Origin: Todiramphus chloris collaris | Taxonomy: Eukaryota; Chordata; Aves; Coraciiformes; Alcedinidae | NCBI GenBank assembly: GCA_025345505.1 | Contig: JANVCC010000021.1 | Span: 4,428,002-4,492,001, forward strand | Length of the DNA stretch: 64,000 nt | Direction: 5' to 3' | In this document: piece after piece, positions 1-11,400 of the stretch | Position numbering within the stretch: position 1 is the first letter of the stretch | How the letters are laid out: each line of letters begins with the position of its first letter | Position numbers and translations under genes: made by a program | Notes under the pieces: model-generated | Seen by the model: the letters and a program-made list of their open reading frames with translations, nothing else | Databases searched by the model: none | What the model was told of the DNA's origin: nothing

Positions 1-3000
1 TCGAGGCACCAGGACTGTGGAGGACCTAAGGTAGTTTTTTTATGCTGGTTCCTCTTGCCTCATTGATGACCAGTGCTGGGTACGTGTATTTGCATTTTGC
101 AGGGGGGGTTTTAGTGTAAAGAAGAGAGGCAAGAGGGTGCCAGAAGAAAAGGGGCAGGTGAGAAAGGGGGCATGGGGTGAATAGCTCCCTATACTATCCA
201 CATATGCATAGCAATTCCAGCTACTGGCTATAAACTACATGCATGCTGACTACGCTGTGATGTTCTATAAGGCACCCCAGCAGACGTTTCTAGACTCCTC
301 CTGAAGATCTGAATCCTCTTAGAAGAATCCTCATCAAGGGGGCTCATGTATTTTAGACATGACCAGCTCATATCAGTGAAAGGGGAAGCAGACTTTTGGC
401 TGTGCCTATGAGCTGAGTGCAAGCACAGGGATAAAAAGCTCTTGGGCCACAGGAACCGGTCATGATAGGAGAATCTGAGAATAAGATGCCAGCTGATTGG
501 ATTCACGACCGAGCACAGCCTGGACACATTTTTGGTTTCCCTCAGAACTGCTTGAAAAACATTGTAACATTTATTTTGAAACGAAATTTTCTTCAGGAAA
601 AAAAAGAAACAAAAACAAAACAATCTCTCAGCATTTTTGAAAGCAACATTTGTTCAACACACTCGTACCATTAATTTACTGACAAAAATCAAGTAGGAAA
701 TGTAGCTTAGAAGAAAGCTTCCCAGGACTCTAGTACTGGGTCAGCCTTTACCTTGACCTTTGCAAACAGAGGCTACTGCTGTATGCTTTAAAGGTTGACA
801 GAGTTGTAAACATAGGCTATAACACTATAGGAATCACTTCAGTCACCGACCCCAGCACTTGAACTCATGGGAAAGCATTTAAAAATATGTTTAGAAATCT
901 ATCAAACTCTTCTTTCCAAGGAAAATTCTCCATGTCACTTATGATGCCATTGCAAGACTGAAAGTGGAGGCATTCTTTTAGTCATTAACTTTTTTGTCCC
1001 CAAAAGTTAAACATTTAAATTACTATTTCTGTATTCATGGCAGTGACAGGTGCTAGGATTGAGAACAGTGGCTAATTTTGACAGCCAGTGTGGGGACAGC
1101 CTCAGAAATCATTCAACGACTAAGTGTCATGGTGCAGAATGAGCTAAAGAGGGAATTTACAGTTTAAACATTAAACATGTTGCTTAACTATTAAACAATT
1201 AGATTGTTCTAATCCTTAAGGGATGGAGACCAGTCTATCATTTCCAGTTCTGGATTTCCAGCAAATGTGCCTAACAATGTCATTTTCCAGTGATACCCAG
1301 ATCACTTGGAACGCAAATGATGAAAGAAAGGAAAAACAGCAGAAATCCCCTCCGGGCATCTCCTCTTTGTTTTGCCTGTTTTATGAACAGAAGAAGTGCA
1401 CTTTACTTTCAAGTAATGGCAAAAATTAACTTCCCGGGTTATGAGTGTCCCTCTGGAACTAGAAACACCATTTAGCTCTCCTGCAATAGCTGACGGAGGG
1501 TCCCTTTTTTTTTATTTTTGGGATGATATTTAATGCTGATGCCATGCAGCAATGCAAAAACCTCTCTGTCGGTTGGTATGAGGCACAAAATAACTCTCCC
1601 AGAGCTTCCTGGCTGAACCTGCTAGAGATGCTGACTCATGGTGGTGAGCAAAAGTGCCTGTGTACACACCAGTTGGCTGGGGAAGGCCTTAGGAGAAGTC
1701 TTTGTGAGAGTGTTCGCAGGAGCGCAATTACTCTGATACCCAGATTAGCTCTGGCTCTGGGGAGGTGGTTGCCCATAATCCACAGAAGCAGCAGCACCTT
1801 GCTCCCTCAGGGCTGCATGCTGACATAACTGCAACCTGTGTGTGCAACCTCAGGAGACCCCCAAAAAAGTAGGGTTTATGACTCTGAATTCAGTGCTGGT
1901 CGCCTCTGTGCCACAAACGCATGCGCAACTTCTCTGCCGCTTCGTTGATGGGGCTGCTTTTGAAGATCAAAGAGATAGCTGTGCTCCTTGTAGTTGTAGA
2001 CTGCTGCTCCTGCCATTCCTGGAGTTCTGGAAAACTGGGCAGCTGCTGGTACCTGTGGCCTTTCTCAACCCTTTCCAATTTAAAAACCGAGTTGCGCAGG
2101 CACAGCAGTAAACATGGTAAGTACCTGGAAACGGCTTACCAAAGTTCAGACCTGCACAACTAAATTGCTGCTATTAAAGTGCCCATATGAGGAAGGTATA
2201 ATGCCTCTGGTGGACCTGGTTTATGGAGATGGTTGCTAAGCAGCCCTGGAAATGGCTGTGGAAAAACACATCCTCAATGGACTATTGATTTCATATAATA
2301 AATCACTTGATAGCTGAGATATTCTTTCACTAATTAATGGATTTAAAGTTACACCATCGTGGCCCTGATGATATAGCCCTCATAAAAAGAGTAACTCCTA
2401 ACAGAAGAGAGATTTTGAGAAATGTTTGTTAACACAAGGTATGTAGGTGAGTGACCAGCTCCCCTCCCGAAGAAAACAACTCTCAGTCAAGCATGTCCAT
2501 ATTTTAAAAGCTTTAAATCTCCACTGCAGCTATTTCTAAATAAGTAAAAAAAAAATCTATGACACTTCTCTGGTGTCTGTTCTCCCTTAATTCTTTGAAT
2601 ATCCTGATCACATATACCCCAGGCACAGATTTTCCCTGTGTTACTGTGATTCCCATGCAGCTGCAGATGTCAGGAAGAATGTCTGTTTTACCTGAAGTAA
2701 CCCCAAAACGTCCTTCTTTCTTCTAGCGGAAATGCTAGAATTTTTAATAGATTTATTTTAGTAACACACTAACGTTTTTCAGGAAGTTGGTCCATGTTTA
2801 AGCCTCCAGTCCTATACTTTTCGGGAAAATCAGAGAAAATCTTTGTCTGATTTAGAGAAGTATCTAGGAAGAAAGGTGAATTTTATGCTTCTGAAGCAGG
2901 AACACAGGTTTTACCATACTGCTATTTGGACTGAATCAGGGAAAATTTAAGAAGCATATAACCTAAAAGCTCCTCTGTACAAAGTTAATTTACATCAAAA

Positions 3001-6000
3001 TAAAATACCAGCAGTAGAATACAACTTTTTTTTTTTTTCTAAAATCTGCTGAAAAGGTCTGTCATACTAAAACAGCAAGGAAAATGATGGGAAAATATTT
3101 ATTAACATATTTATGATTTTTCCCTAACCATTTTTAATTTTTGATCATATTCACGAGAGGACATCTACAACACCACTTGCAAAAGATCCAGCTATTGAAA
3201 TAGTCGCAGTAACACTTTCTAGAAATGCTTCCTTGTTATCCAAGAGAGGTGAGAAAATTAAGTACGAAAATACGACCTCAGGATTTTTAGGCAATACCTG
3301 AAAATGGAGCTAAATTTATGACACAGTGAAAATTCTCATTTGTTCAAACCAGTTTTGGTTTGGGTTTTTTCATTGTGAAAGCAGAGTTTTGATAATAGCA
3401 GCACAGATAGATCTCTTCCCACTGCCTAGATAAACCTGAATTAACAATAACGGATGACGTACAACCCTGTAACTCAAAGTCAAGCCTAAAGTGAAAAAGT
3501 CCCAGTGCCTACTACAGCAAAAGTAAAACTAGGCTGTCAGAACACCCATATGAACCACTCGAGCTATTGCAACCCTGCGTGGTGTGACTGCCAGTGCCTC
3601 CCTTTCCCTACCAGCACGCTGCGGGTAGCCCGAGCAGTTCCTTGCTCTGCTAGTAATTTCCAGTAGGAATCAATAAATGGATTAAAAGGTAAACAAACCG
3701 AATTACGTGAGTTACCATCTTGATGTATAAAATAGCATGCACTTTGTCACGTGAAATGCTGTTAGCATTGTATCTGGTAAAACAGACAATGCCTGTGAGC
3801 AGAATTAGCGAGATGAAAGTACACCCGGGTGCAGATGGCACGGCACAGCGCGGGCAGGGAGGCATTGGTGGGGGGACCGCAGGAAGGTCCTCTATGGATC
3901 AGTTGCAATCAGGCAAGTGTGGTGTACGTGCTTTCTGTTTGTGCTATCATTGAAATGGTGCGGGGTGACCCGACAGAAAATTGTTCTGAAGTGGGAGCAG
4001 ATGCATTGAGCTGTCAGGGGCAGAGCCATGACGAGACACGGCGGCGCCAGGGACACACCTTCACGTCTCCTCCATCGCTCTCCCTGGCTGAGGGGACCCC
4101 CTCCCTTCCCCCCCTGGGCAGCTTTGAGACTCAGGAATATTCTCCTCCATATGACAATGTCCCTGGCCACTCCCTCGGGAGGAGCTGCTGCTTCTGCAGA
4201 TACCACCAGTGCTGCTGCATCGTGAGGGGGGTGAAGCTGTGGTTGCTGTCTCCTACAGCTGGGGTGAAGCAGAGATAGTGGGTATATCATACCCCACTCT
4301 GCTCTTTCAGGCAAATCTCTGCCTGGATTTAAAGACCTTCCACTGACGGTGAAACCCTTCAGCATCTGTGGGACCAGCTGCACAGAGCTGGTGGCAATGA
4401 AATGCACCACGTGTTGCAAATACTCAACAAGACCATCGTCATCTTATACTGTGCTGAGCTTCGCTGTATCTCTTTCACCTAGCTCCAATGTCAAATGCAG
4501 TCCACTCCTGCTGGATCGCACTATCCTGTAATCACAGTTCCTATCCAAAAGCTGGATATTCCCGTCTATACAATCTATCCAGAAACTAGATTATTTTGGT
4601 GAAACAATAGACAGCATCAACTCTAGTAATTAATCGCGACCCCAGTTTTCTTCACTCTCCCAGGTGTTTTTGTGTCAGTGTATTTTTTCCCTTTTTATCA
4701 CTGGCATGTAAATCACCAGCCTCAGAATTAATGACATCTTCCCCTCATTTTTTCTTTTTTTCCCTTCCCAATTTCCACTGTCTCATTTTCATACCATTAT
4801 TTAAAAAAAACAAAACTCAGCCTAGAACCCAGACCCACAGCAGCATCAGAGCTACCAGGATTTTGGGTGTGTGTGTCCTTTTCTTTTTGGAGAGGAGGAA
4901 AGTAAGAGGAGAAATGGCAAATACGTGGATGGTGCCCCAAGGAAGGGCCCGTATTCCTGTTTCTGGGGGAAACTTTGTGAGTGCAAAGGCATGACCTGGG
5001 TGCCAAAGCATCTCTGTCTCTTCCAGACCACAGCAGCCAGGCTCTTTCATCCCTCACTCACTGCCTGTAATGAAAAGGACAGCAACAAAGAACATTTTCC
5101 ATGAGAAGAGACCTTCCTTCACCTTCTCATGCCTCAGCACTTTTCCACCTAAAGTCTCCCTTCCTCTCTTGTGGCAAGCTGAAAATCCTCAGCCCATAGC
5201 TCACGCTTCCCAGGCGCTTGTGGGGCTATCGTACGGTGGTCTGGTTCTCTGCTCTGCAGCATATTTCTGCTGTGACTATTAAATGGAGATATGAATAGAG
5301 AGGGATTATGAGGTGATATTAGAGAAAAGCGTTGCCAGGATAGTATATAAATAACCATGCTGCCAACAGCCTTAGCCAGCTTGCTCTTGCCAGTGGTATT
5401 CATTGACATTACTGAAGATACTTCTCAGTCCAGTGCAAGCTCCTGAAGGCACAGGTGAGCTAAGTGGAGAGGATCTGTAGCGCTGCTCTTAGGAGAGCAG
5501 GTATTGACACTTTCATAACCATATTTTTCAGAAAGGCTTTATTCATCTACAGAAAAGGTCAGAAAATGAGGCATGCAAGCGCAATTACTTATGATTTTAG
5601 ACTGAATTAAATTCATGATTTACAGCCTGATCTGCATGTGAGGCATGATGCTGTCTCCTTCCCCTGAGGATTAGACTTCTCTTCTTATGGATGGTCTTCT
5701 GGATGGGACCAGCAGATTCAGGAATGACACAGTGTTTCCTTTTTTTGTATTTTTTTTTAATTATTATTTTTAAAGATGTCCTTATAATGGGCAACAATTT
5801 ATCAGTTTCTCTTATTTCAGAGACCCTATGATAAGAAATAAAACGACCTCTGAAAATACTGCACGCAGCTAGAGGGTTAGGTGGTGGTGTATATCGAAAC
5901 GTGTTCTCCTGCTTGACTTGTAAATAAAATAAACATTTTATTAGTGTCATGTTTTACAATTTGTCACTAAAATATTGGCTTAGCAGTGGCCTGTTTCAGG

Positions 6001-6409
6001 CCCTGGGGGTAAATGACAGCTACAGGTATTCAGCTACTTGATTCTCAGCTTTAACTCACTACAGAAACGGTAGCCACTGGTTACTTTTTGCTATTTGGGG
6101 AAAAAAAAGGAGAAGCCTTAGTACTTGCTTTTGTTTCATTTGAAGCCAGGAAAGCCGTGCTTTGCTATAAAGGCACGCAGAACAGTGTGCTATAAAGATT
6201 TTATGAGTTCGAGCTTTGGAATAATGTCTTACTGAGAAGCGGCGGAGGCATGAGCACAGCGTGGCTGAGATTCCATTCTTTCAGAAATAGAGAAAGCCGG
6301 TGCTCAGCAGTCTCTGATGGAATAGCCGCCGTGACGAAGTTCATGGCACATTCCCAGTGCCTTCAGGAACAGCATTTTGCCTATTACCCATTCTGTACTT
6401 GCAACACGC
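1..6409. other. Intergenic region upstream of SLC9A2; no supported gene
   Basis: Only short reading frames (under 180 codons) occur, with no family resemblance, on either strand. In mammals SLC9A4 lies upstream of SLC9A2, but no exon with exchanger motifs is seen here. I recognise no transposon. There are scattered A/T homopolymers (for example 3026-3040 and 5740-5760). Confidence 0.6.
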
Positions 6410-7170
6410 ACTCGCACGTACATGTAAATATATTATTAGTTATATATGTATATACACCTATATGAAAACATATGTATGGATATATGTTTATACACTGTGT
6501 TTAACTCTGAATTAACAGAATGTCAGTCTTTCAATTAACAGGGATTGTGCCCATCACATATTTGATAGGGAGCAACCTATAGAAAGTATGTATTTATATA
6601 TGGCAAAGGTTAGGGCAAGCTACTAGATCTTATATATATTTTTTAATATATAATATACTATATACTACATAATTATATATAATATTACACAGTATCTACG
6701 GTGTCTATTATTTAGCTTGTCTATACATATATATGAATCTACATGCATATATGTGTACAGAGTGTGTCCTTTTGAATCTGTTAATTAACAGAATTCAACT
6801 CTTAATTTGTGGGAACAGAATATTGTCTTTCGTATGCTTGGTAGAAGCACCTTTCCTGTATTTGGTAATGGAAACATATATAAGTAATATACATATACAT
6901 ATGTATGTGTATATGTAGGTACTTTATGTATGTACTTTATTTAAATATGTATTTTATTAATTATGTACACATATATACTTGCATATGTATATATATCCAA
7001 ACGTTTGGACATAGGTATATAAGTATACATATGCACGTATATAGCCTGTAGGTTACTTTTGGATATCTGTATCTAGAGATACATGTCTATATAGGCATGT
7101 ACTTGTCCATACAGAGTATGGTAACTCTCCAAATTAGTTTTTTATATATATGTGTATATATATATATCTG
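6410..7170. repeat. TA-rich simple-sequence block (TATATG/TATACA-like)
   Basis: Degenerate alternating purine-pyrimidine strings such as tatatatgtatatacac and catatgtatgtgtatatg run for about 750 bases, with a few unique interruptions (for example 6781-6870). It ends about 30 bases before the GC-rich island starts. Short reading frames here are low complexity. Confidence 0.8.
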
Positions 7171-7575
7171 TATGTATATGACCGCATACAAATCCCTCTT
7201 AAAGTCATTCAGAGTTAAAGGCACACACCCCGGCTATGCCCATACCTCGGCAGGCCCGTTCATCCCAGCATATACCGGGGGTAGGAACTGGGGCTCGGGT
7301 GCCCTTTACCCCGGAGCACCGCACGCCAGTGCCCGGCTGGCCCGCACCCAGCCCCAGCACCTGGCGGCGGCTGCGATCCGGCCCCTGCCCGGCCGCTCCA
7401 GCCCGGGCTCTCCAGCGGCTCCTGACAGCGCCCGGTGCCCGCCCGGGACCGGGGGCGCCGTGGGGAGCGGCCGGGGGCGGCGGGGCCAGCTCGAGGCTTT
7501 GCCCCGCGGGGGCGGCCCCGGGGGCGGCCCGGGGGGGAGCGGGGAGCAGCGGGCGGCCGGCGGCGCCGGGCCGGG

Positions 7576-7975
7576 NNNNNNNNNNNNNNNNNNNNNNNNN
7601 NNNNNNNNNNNNNNNNNNNNNNNNNNNNNNNNNNNNNNNNNNNNNNNNNNNNNNNNNNNNNNNNNNNNNNNNNNNNNNNNNNNNNNNNNNNNNNNNNNNN
7701 NNNNNNNNNNNNNNNNNNNNNNNNNNNNNNNNNNNNNNNNNNNNNNNNNNNNNNNNNNNNNNNNNNNNNNNNNNNNNNNNNNNNNNNNNNNNNNNNNNNN
7801 NNNNNNNNNNNNNNNNNNNNNNNNNNNNNNNNNNNNNNNNNNNNNNNNNNNNNNNNNNNNNNNNNNNNNNNNNNNNNNNNNNNNNNNNNNNNNNNNNNNN
7901 NNNNNNNNNNNNNNNNNNNNNNNNNNNNNNNNNNNNNNNNNNNNNNNNNNNNNNNNNNNNNNNNNNNNNNNNNNN
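7576..7975. other. Assembly gap (400 Ns) inside the CpG island
   Basis: Exactly 400 consecutive Ns lie between GC-rich flanks. The round number may be an estimate, so the true length is uncertain. Open reading frames that span the gap are artefacts. Confidence 0.99.
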
Positions 7976-8079
7976 CTGCCCGCGGCGGCCCCGGGGGGCG
8001 GGCGGCCCGGGAGGGCAGAGGGCGGGCAGGAGGCGGAGCCGGCGGGGCCGCGGCGGCGGCAGGTGCCCGCGGCCGCGGG

Positions 8080-8109
8080 ATGGTTGCGGCGGCCGGCGCG
8101 GGGCCGTAG
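8080..8109 (+). other. Candidate upstream ORF, 9 codons, before the SLC9A2 start
   Basis: ATG at 8080 (G at -3 and +4) reads MVAAAGAGP and stops at TAG 8107-8109, 15 bases before the main ATG at 8125. Whether it is transcribed depends on the start site, which probably lies in or near the Ns. If it is in the mRNA, reinitiation or leaky scanning would be needed for NHE2 translation (inference). Confidence 0.55.
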
Positions 8110-8124
8110 GGCAGCGGAGACGCC

Positions 8125-8413
8125 ATGGGCAGCCGCGGCGGCCCCCCGCGCCCTGCCGCGCCTCTGCTGCCGGTGCTGGTGCCGGTGCTGGTGCCGGTGC
8201 TGGCGGTGCTGGCGGCCGAGGTGGCGGAGGCGCGGGCCACCTCGGAGAGCCAGCTCTACGGCGCCTTGGCGATGGGTACCGGCACCCCGCCGAGCCCCAG
8301 CGGCACCGCTTTCGAGGAGACGCGGCTTCACGTCTTCACCCTGGACTACCCCCACGTGCAAATCCCCTTCGAGATCACCCTCTGGATCCTGCTGGCCTCC
8401 CTCGCCAAGATCG
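8125..8413 (+). CDS. SLC9A2: SLC9A2 coding exon 1 (N-terminus, signal-like helix)
   Basis: It encodes residues 1-96 plus the first base of Gly97. The donor is ATCG|GTGAGC. It begins in the CpG island with gccATGGGC. Residues 14-31 are a Leu/Val/Pro/Ala hydrophobic run encoded by a 12-base tandem repeat. The exon ends with SLAKIG, which joins exon 2 FHLYHKLP as expected for NHE2. Between the two lies a variable extracellular segment (about 37-66) and the first family-conserved helix, [14 protein letters not shown]. Confidence 0.95.
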
Positions 8414-11400
8414 GTGAGCGGGGCCGTCGGGCGAGCCTCCCTCTGCCCTCCCGGGCCGCCCGCCCCCCGGGGCCGCCGCGGGCAGCCGGGCTGGGGCGCT
8501 CCGTGCCCGGCGGCGGGGGGCGCGGGTGCGGGGCGGCCGGAGGCTGATGCGCCTTCGCGGAGCGGGATGCCCGGGTGCGATTTGCCTGGAAGGAGACGGG
8601 CTTTTCTTATGGGAAAGGTGCGCGGGAGAAAAGAGGTTACCTCCAGCCCTCTACAGCAACGCGTAAACCCCGGGCGATGAGGACTGTAAAACCCAGGGTT
8701 CACTCGGGGCGCGACTGACTTTTCCTTGATCGCCCTGCTGCCGTTTGAGCGCTGCCCTCTTAAAACAACGCCGGGTATAATGACAGTTTCAGAACAGAAC
8801 AACGGATCGATGGGAAGTAAATATTTATGAGGGTAGAGTAAGCTGCCTCATTGTACTTTACCACCATTCACTTAAGGTCCCGAGAAAGACAAAAAAAAGA
8901 CAGCACTGAATGAGTAAGGAAGGCCACCTCTTCCCTCATGTGGAAAATATTTGTATTGCATAGTTTCACAGTTTTATGCAGCTTATATATGATGTTTGTT
9001 AATTAGCTTTCTGGGTTTCAAACAGAAAGATGAGTACAGTACTATCATCTATAGAATATCAGGTAAAGGTCTGCTAGAGAGCCACTTAACGAGCAGTAAA
9101 TCTCTGCAAATGAAACTTTATATCTTCTCAACTGGTAGATACTGTAGGGAATAAAGCCTCCAGCACAAAAAGGAGATTTACTCACGCTGCAGTTGTTTGA
9201 TTTCAAAGTCTTGATTTTGCAGCTCAGACTTGAAAAGAACTATGATCATACTCATTTTGATACAGCATTTTGACAAAAACTTTTTACTTCTGTTTGGGAC
9301 ATTTACACAGACTGTGGCGCATTCTGGTTAGCGATCAGGTGATTAGGATTCTGCAAAACCAAAAGTTTGTACTCACCTCCTGCCACAGCTAGTGTTATAG
9401 TTGGGGGCCTGGTCCTTTACCCAAGCAACTCGCTATGGCTTCGTGACTTTTGGCAGAAATACTGTATGTTACATCCATTAAGGATGCGTGGATCTTGATG
9501 CGTGGATCTTAATGCATTAAAGATGCATGTTTAGCCTTGAGTATGTATTTAGGTGTTTGCAGACCCAGGATGGAGTTCAAATGTGATACCCTCAAGTATT
9601 TAATGAACTGTAATAGCCAGAAAATGCAGAGTCTGGTAAAGAACTTATTTCAGCCAGTCAAGCATTGTAAAATTGCTCTGGGTTCTGAGTTTAGATACAG
9701 CAAGAACTCTTGAATAAGCTAAGACTAGTGAAAAAGTCTTAGTCGTATTAAAAAAGTCTTATTAAAGATTACAGGGAAGACATTCGAAACCTGTGAACAC
9801 ACACACATACCTGATAATACGTAACTTCTGTAAGACTGCACATGCTATCATGGTATTTTTCTAGTTCATAGGCATCTAAAAAGTAAAAAACCCCAAAAGT
9901 TACTTGATTACTTTTCCAATCTGACTGCAGTACAGTAAACGAGCAAACAGCACAGACGAGGAAAAATGCATGTAATTATTAAATCCCTTCAGTTCTACCA
10001 AACAAAAGCTGGTGTGCCTAATCTAGGGCATTACCTCTGCTCTTGCAAGCAAGGAGGGCCAGATCCAGGAGAGGTTCTGGGTGTGGCAGTGTCAGCTTCA
10101 CCACGCCTATCTGCAGGCGCCCTGACTCCGGGACTGGAATTAGGAACATCCAGTTCTTGCTACTGGAGCTCCTTCTGAGCTTTCTTATCCAGGGAGTGCA
10201 TCAGGTAAACCTTCCCGGGACAGACTCCCATCGCTCCTGAATCACATTCCCACAGCAACAATTTTTCACTCGCTCGTGTCTTCTTTTCTACTGAAGGTGG
10301 CCCAGATGAGCAGTTCTCTAAGCACTGAGATGCAGAAATATCACTGTGTTTCTAAGAGTGGGCCCTGAGAGTGACTCTGTGAGAGGAGGCTCTCCTGTGC
10401 ATTCCTCTTCTCAGCATTTCCTCCTGGGCAGCACAGGTATCTCACCCCTGTCATGCCAGGCAGCGTAAAATCCACCTCAAGACTCATGCACTGCCCAGGA
10501 AACTTCGATGCTTAATCTGGCATCGCAAATTCCTTTCTGGGGCTAGGCACTGAATGCTTACACTTGGCACTGCCAAGCAGCAAACCTTTACGAACGGAGC
10601 CCTAAGGTCTTTTCAGCTGCAAGGACCTCAGAAGATAGGGTCGCATTTAATAACAGCTCCCACAGGGGGTGAAGGATCCCAAAGAAAACTCTATTGCAAC
10701 ACCTGCTTATCAACTGAGTAGAGCCTTTTTGAACTGCTGTGTTCCTGTAGCAGTGCAGTTTCACTGAAGTGTTCCAGCATTTACTGGTTTTTTACGGGGC
10801 ATTTGCCTGAATGGTTTCTCAGATTTCGGCTGTGATCGTGTCATTGTAGGCTAGGTTTAGAGAGAGCAAAAGAGCCAGCGCAAGGAAGGAAAAGCTGAAG
10901 TTGTCAAGCAGGACATGAGCATTGGACAAGGTACATTTTCACAAAGACAGTGGAAATATAGGAGGTATGTTACCAACATGCTGATGGGCTACATGAGTGC
11001 ATTAGGTGGGACCCAGTGCACCTGAAATATGCTGCAGTCTCTAGGCAGTGAGACTAGTCTACTTGCCTCCCAGTTTTACTTAATTCTTATGCTCTTAAAC
11101 CAACAAAATGTTGTATAGCTGATCCAGATTCCCATTACTCCTATGTTTAATTACAAGTGCACAATTAGAAGTGCTTCTTCTGGGAACTGAGATGATATCC
11201 TTCCAACAGTTCTCCTGAAAAAAAAGGTTCAAACTGTTCAGAGGGCCCTTGGAAAGAAAACTCAGGTATAATCAGAAGTACATGCCTCAGGGACATTTCC
11301 AGAACAAGACCACACTGGATTTAACCCAAGAAGTAGGAAACCAGAACTCTGAGGACTTTTAGCTTTCAAGAGTACTGAACTTGCACTTTAGGCAAGTGTC

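Larger units (their letters stand above)
7200..8560 (+). promoter_or_regulatory. SLC9A2: CpG island / presumed SLC9A2 promoter
   Basis: There is an abrupt change from TA-rich sequence to very GC- and CpG-rich sequence at about 7200. It continues through exon 1 and fades after about 8560. Many GGGCGG-like and CCGCCC-like strings could bind Sp1-type factors. No TATA box is evident next to the start. The core is hidden by Ns at 7576-7975, so the transcription start cannot be placed. Confidence 0.7.

Noticed and set aside
3829..4419. Overlapping frames of 149 and 175 codons on opposite strands
   Set aside because: Locally GC-rich sequence with low-complexity Pro/Ser/Gly content, no domain and no conserved motif.
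7097..8802. Very long open frames on both strands around 7100-8800 (up to 527 codons)
   Set aside because: They run through the 400 Ns, which create no stops, and through GC-rich island sequence with few stops. Only the frame from 8125 has family support.
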